In this document: in pieces, positions 60,744-64,000 of the stretch | Layout: every line of letters begins with the position of its first letter | How positions within the stretch are numbered: position 1 is the first letter of the stretch | NCBI RefSeq assembly: GCF_900103525.1 | Contig: NZ_FNHN01000005.1 | Coordinates: 1 to 64,000 of the forward strand | DNA from: Bacillus sp. OK048 | Lineage (GTDB): Bacteria > Bacillota > Bacilli > Bacillales > Cytobacillaceae | DNA: 64,000 nucleotides | Direction: 5' to 3' | Translations under genes and position numbers: made by a program | Notes under the pieces: generated by a model | What the model was told of the DNA's origin: nothing | What the model saw: the letters and a program-made list of their open reading frames with translations, nothing else | The model's database searches: none

Positions 60744-61817
60744 ATGTTATATCTAACTCTAGCAATCTGTTTTTTTACATCCATATTAATGACCCCTTTA
60801 GTAAAAAAACTAGCTTTTAAAATTGGTGCAACTGATAAACCAAATTATCGTAAGGTTCATTCCCGGATTATGCCTCGATTAGGAGGATTAGCAATCTTCA
60901 TCAGCTTTATCGTTGGAATATTAATCTTCAATCCTTCAAATGAGCCATTTGGTGAATTCCATGTCTCTATCGTAATCGGCGGTATTATCATCATTTTGAC
61001 TGGAATGCTGGATGATGTGAAGGAAATTTCTCCAAAGTTAAAACTAGCAGGGCAAATTGCAGCAGCTGCTGTGGTAGTCATTTATGGCGGACTACAGGTA
61101 GAGTTTATTAAACTTCCATTTGGGGGTATCATAGATTTTGGTTACTTAAGTATCCCAATAACGATGATTTGGATTATCGGGATAACAAATGCTATTAATC
61201 TAATTGATGGATTAGATGGCTTAGCAGGCGGAGTTTCCACGATTGCTTTACTTACTATTGCAGGTATGTCTATGGTAATGGGTAACCAATACGTAACCAT
61301 TATGGCTTTAATCGTGGCTGCTAGTACAGTAGGATTTCTTTTCTATAACTTTCACCCAGCCAAGATTTTTATGGGGGATACCGGAGCCTTATTCTTAGGA
61401 TATATTATTGCAGTACTGTCATTGCTAGGTTATAAAAATGTAACGTTTATCTCATTAATTATTCCTATTATTATTCTCGGTGTACCAATTTCTGATACAT
61501 TCTTTGCGATTATTCGCCGTCTCGTAAACAAGCAGCCATTGTCAGCACCTGACAAATCGCATCTTCATCACTGTTTGTTGAAATCAGGGTTTACACATCG
61601 TCAAACCGTCTTATTAATTTACTTTATGGCAGCCCTGTTTGGCTTAGCTGCGTTCATTTTTTCACAAGCAACGGTTTGGGGTTCAATGATCGTCATCTTA
61701 ACGTTGCTATTCACTATTGAGTTAGTCGTTGAAAGTATAGGACTCATCCGAGAGGACTATAAGCCGCTCTTGAATTTATTAAAAGGAATCAAGCCGAGTA
61801 ACGTTAAAAATAGATAA
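60744..61817 (+). CDS. tagO: TagO/WecA-type undecaprenyl-phosphate GlcNAc-1-phosphate transferase (copy 1)
   Basis: A 357-residue membrane enzyme with about eleven helices that starts wall teichoic acid or related polymers by placing GlcNAc-1-P on undecaprenyl phosphate. MraY/WecA landmarks: PNYRKVHSRIMPRLGGLAIF, GMLDDVKEI, NAINLIDGLDGLAGG, FMGDTGALFLG and the C-terminal SHLHHCLL. ATG at 60744 behind GGAGG, eight codons into a longer frame from 60720. A closely related gene follows after a terminator. Confidence 0.92.
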   Translation: MLYLTLAICFFTSILMTPLVKKLAFKIGATDKPNYRKVHSRIMPRLGGLAIFISFIVGILIFNPSNEPFGEFHVSIVIGGIIIILTGMLDDVKEISPKLKLAGQIAAAAVVVIYGGLQVEFIKLPFGGIIDFGYLSIPITMIWIIGITNAINLIDGLDGLAGGVSTIALLTIAGMSMVMGNQYVTIMALIVAASTVGFLFYNFHPAKIFMGDTGALFLGYIIAVLSLLGYKNVTFISLIIPIIILGVPISDTFFAIIRRLVNKQPLSAPDKSHLHHCLLKSGFTHRQTVLLIYFMAALFGLAAFIFSQATVWGSMIVILTLLFTIELVVESIGLIREDYKPLLNLLKGIKPSNVKNR

Positions 61818-61831
61818 TACTATATTCGTAG

Positions 61832-61872
61832 AAAGGTCTAAAACAAATTGTTTTAGACCTTTTGTTTTTTTA
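61832..61872 (+). terminator. terminator between the tandem TagO-like genes
   Basis: AAAGGTCTAAAACA and TGTTTTAGACCTTT form a perfect stem with a short loop, followed by T-rich sequence. Confidence 0.92.
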
Positions 61873-61966
61873 TGATTCTTTATGATAACGATTTCCTGTT
61901 TTTTACTTCACCTAAAGTGTTTTTGAAAATGCCTTTATGGACAAGATACTATCGAGGAGGGTTACA

Positions 61967-63031
61967 ATGTTGTTTTTTACCTTGATAGTATGTTTTATAG
62001 TATCCATTCTTATCACTCCACTCATAAAAAAATTAGCCTTCATTATTGGTGCTACTGATAAGCCTAATCATCGAAAGGTTCATCAATCTATGATGCCAAG
62101 GCTGGGTGGATTAGCCATTTTTATCAGTTTTATTATTGGAATCATGATTTTACAACCAATAAGCCCAGCATTACTAGCCATTCTTTTAGGCAGCCTCATA
62201 ATTATCATTACAGGTATTTGTGATGATTTGTTTGAACTTTCAGCTAAGTATAAGTTAATTGGTCAGTTAGCTGCTGCTTTTACTGTAGTCTTCTTAGGGG
62301 ATCTTCAAGTTGTTTTTATTAATCTTCCGTTTGGAGGACACCTAGAATTAGGATACTTAAGTATTCCCTTTACCATTCTCTGGATTGTTGGGATTACGAA
62401 TGCAATCAACCTAATTGACGGGTTGGATGGTCTTGCTGCAGGTGTATCCTCAATCGCTTTGGTTACTATTTCGGGGATGGCGCTCATTCAAGGTAATTTG
62501 TTTGTGGTCGCTGTCGGTACAATTGTCTTAATGGGAACACTCGGATTTCTCTTCTATAATTTCCATCCCGCCAGTATTTTTATGGGAGATACAGGGGCAT
62601 TGTTTTTAGGGTTTATCATTTCCGTTCTCTCCTTGTTAGGTTATAAAAATGTTACCTTTATTTCTTTTATCATTCCGGTCATTATCCTTGGTGTTCCCAT
62701 TTCTGATACTTTTTTTGCCATTATGCGCAGAATAATAAACCATCAACCTTTATCAGCTCCCGACAAATCTCATTTGCATCATTGTCTGTTAAGGCTTGGG
62801 TATTCTCACAGGCAAACGGTGTTAATGATTTACGCGATGGCTTCCTTGTTTGGACTCGTGGCAGTTATTTATTCACAGGCAAGAATTGGTGTATCCGTGA
62901 TTTTAATCGGCTTTCTGATTATAGTAATGGAGCTCATTGCTGAAAAAATAGGTCTGATGGGAAATGACTTTCACCCATTGCTAAAGATCATCCGGATGTT
63001 TAGGATTAGCACGGCAAAAAATAGACCATAA
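61967..63031 (+). CDS. TagO/WecA-type transferase (copy 2)
   Basis: A 354-residue paralogue of the preceding TagO-like protein, with the same motif order: PNHRKVHQSMMPRLGGLAIF, ICDDLFELS, NAINLIDGLDGLAAG, FMGDTGALFLG, SHLHHCLL. All expected catalytic Asp and His residues are retained, so it should be active. The copies differ mostly in the N-terminal helices and the last 60 residues. ATG at 61967 behind GAGGAGGG. Each copy has its own terminator, indicating separate expression. It may serve a different polymer or condition. Confidence 0.9.
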   Translation: MLFFTLIVCFIVSILITPLIKKLAFIIGATDKPNHRKVHQSMMPRLGGLAIFISFIIGIMILQPISPALLAILLGSLIIIITGICDDLFELSAKYKLIGQLAAAFTVVFLGDLQVVFINLPFGGHLELGYLSIPFTILWIVGITNAINLIDGLDGLAAGVSSIALVTISGMALIQGNLFVVAVGTIVLMGTLGFLFYNFHPASIFMGDTGALFLGFIISVLSLLGYKNVTFISFIIPVIILGVPISDTFFAIMRRIINHQPLSAPDKSHLHHCLLRLGYSHRQTVLMIYAMASLFGLVAVIYSQARIGVSVILIGFLIIVMELIAEKIGLMGNDFHPLLKIIRMFRISTAKNRP

Positions 63032-63082
63032 AAAAGTGACTGATTCAAAATGTGATGTGGCATTTGAGTCAGTCACTTTTTT
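63029..63082. terminator. bidirectional terminator between TagO copy 2 and YvyE
   Basis: AAAAAAGTGACTGA and TCAGTCACTTTTTT pair perfectly, with further inner TCAAAATG/CATTTGA pairing. Confidence 0.9.
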
Positions 63083-63718
63083 CTATAGTAGGACTTCCAG
63101 GTAATCTGTTTCCCCTTTTTTGATGGCTGCCTGTCCGTTTGTCAGTTCAGTCAGCCAATCCTGAAATACACTCACTTGGTCTTCATTCACGTACACTTCT
63201 AGTTCCACAATATCAAGATAGTGTATTTCCTTTATGATATACTCCGACTCCCGAAGATCCTTTTCAACTTTCCCAAGCCATGTATAATCAATTGTTACAT
63301 GGATAATTTGAACGAGTCTTCGCTCCACGATTCCCATTGTATTTAAACCTTCTGATGTCGCCTTACCATAAGCGCGAATCAGGCCCCCAGCCCCTAACTT
63401 AATTCCCCCAAAGTAGCGTGTAATAATGACTACTGTATCTTTAAGCTTCCTTTTTTTTAACACTTCAAGTATGGGCACACCGGCGGTACCACTGGGTTCT
63501 CCGTCATCATTAGCTTTTTGAATTTGATCATTTTTACCGATCAAATAGGCTGAACAATTATGGGTGGCATCCCAATGTTTTTTCTTTACTGCCTGGATAT
63601 ATTCCTGGGCATCTACTTCTGTTTCTGCCCTTTTAATATGGGCAATAAATCGTGATTTTTGAATAATGATTTCATGTTCACAAACTTCCTGGCTAACTGT
63701 AAAATACCGAGATAGCAT
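63083..63718 (-). CDS. yvyE: YigZ/IMPACT-family protein (YvyE)
   Basis: A 211-residue soluble protein of the YigZ/IMPACT family; eukaryotic IMPACT regulates translation, while the bacterial role is unsettled. Family hallmarks: KSRFIAHI, HNCSAYLIG, DDGEPSGTAGVPIL, and VVIITRYFGGIKLGAGGL, then a ferredoxin-like C-terminal domain. ATG at 63718 with AAAGGAG nine bases upstream; a TTG at 63736 is rejected. In B. subtilis yvyE also lies in the tagO/LCP neighbourhood. Confidence 0.92.
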   Translation of the reverse strand: MLSRYFTVSQEVCEHEIIIQKSRFIAHIKRAETEVDAQEYIQAVKKKHWDATHNCSAYLIGKNDQIQKANDDGEPSGTAGVPILEVLKKRKLKDTVVIITRYFGGIKLGAGGLIRAYGKATSEGLNTMGIVERRLVQIIHVTIDYTWLGKVEKDLRESEYIIKEIHYLDIVELEVYVNEDQVSVFQDWLTELTNGQAAIKKGETDYLEVLL

Positions 63719-63841
63719 GGTGGGTTCTCCTTTCAAGCTTTTTTTAGTAAATAAAATATTGGTGTAATATAACTTTAATCTAGAAGTAATTTTCTCGTGT
63801 TATAATTAATAAAGTTCAAATACTGCAAAAATACTTTTTTG

Positions 63842-63880
63842 GCATAGTAGTTTGGCTACCAACCATTATACTACTTATGC
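63842..63880 (+). other. hairpin in the yvyE upstream region
   Basis: GCATAGTAGT and ACTACTTATGC pair with one bulge around an 18-base loop. No T-tract follows. Possibly part of an untranslated leader for the gene at the right edge. Confidence 0.3.
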
Positions 63881-63974
63881 ACTAGGTAGTTGGGAAATTT
63901 TTTGGTTTACTGCATTGAGATAGTAAAATGGGCCAATACACGTTACACTAGAAAAAAGGTCTCTGGAGGAGAGC

Positions 63975-64000
63975 ATGGCCAAAATTCAGAAGATTAATGT
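63975..64000 (+). CDS. 5' end of a gene leaving the window (partial)
   Basis: ATG at 63975 preceded by GGAGGAGAG, encoding MAKIQKIN before the window ends. The strong ribosome site supports a true start. Too short to identify. Confidence 0.55.

Overview
The window is a low-GC Firmicutes chromosome, most like a Bacillaceae of the Bacillus/Neobacillus type. Grounds: strong GGAGG-type ribosome binding sites with frequent TTG and GTG starts, sigma-A promoters, bidirectional hairpin/T-tract terminators, and Bacillus gene sets (xpaC-yaaN, yfkN, gtaB/galU, csbB-gtcA-yfhO, an LCP protein, tagO, yvyE). No rRNA, tRNA, insertion sequence, prophage or CRISPR array was seen. The genus is inferred from gene content only.

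Layout. 1-5.7 kb: a ZIP metal transporter, a Gly/His-repeat protein, xpaC-yaaN behind a textbook sigma-W promoter, a VanY-type lipoprotein, a c-di-GMP-I riboswitch in front of an unrecognised 55-residue gene, a cluster of four consensus DnaA boxes, and one of two inverted copies of a 45-bp palindromic repeat (the other lies at 1.9 kb). 5.7-22.5 kb: a ten-gene island of two divergent operons. The leftward operon encodes a secreted/membrane von Willebrand A (vWA) protein, a large tubulin/FtsZ-like protein with an SGGTGSG signature, a 787-residue partner, a second membrane vWA protein, a small unknown protein, a zinc-ribbon P-loop GTPase and a membrane protein with a GAP1-type N-terminus. The rightward operon encodes a 49-residue membrane peptide, a zinc-ribbon membrane protein and a membrane-anchored repeat protein. 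This is the best candidate for a poorly described system: a membrane-spanning cytoskeletal GTPase apparatus, possibly for envelope surveillance or defence.

22.5-39.4 kb: a DUF4359 protein, a sortase-anchored double nucleotidase (YfkN-like), galU, an acyltransferase, a lic-like phosphocholine/phosphoethanolamine activation operon (regulator-nucleotidyltransferase, nucleotidyltransferase-kinase fusion, EutH permease, LicC) with a likely auto-operator, and two cell-wall hydrolases (glucosaminidase and amidase) carrying five and six copies of the same 109-residue repeat.

39.7-63.7 kb: envelope glycopolymer synthesis. It holds dTDP-3-acetamido-3,6-dideoxyhexose genes next to a CsbB/GtcA/YfhO-type three-component glycosylation set, a second analogous set (GT2, DUF2304, small multidrug-type carrier, DUF2142), an LCP ligase, GT2 transferases with a Wzy-like polymerase, the dTDP-rhamnose genes rmlACBD, a LicD transferase, a Wzx flippase, tandem TagO/WecA initiating transferases, and yvyE. 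Together these would make dTDP-sugars, initiate a lipid-linked polymer, polymerise and flip it, decorate it with sugars and probably phosphocholine or phosphoethanolamine, and attach it to peptidoglycan.
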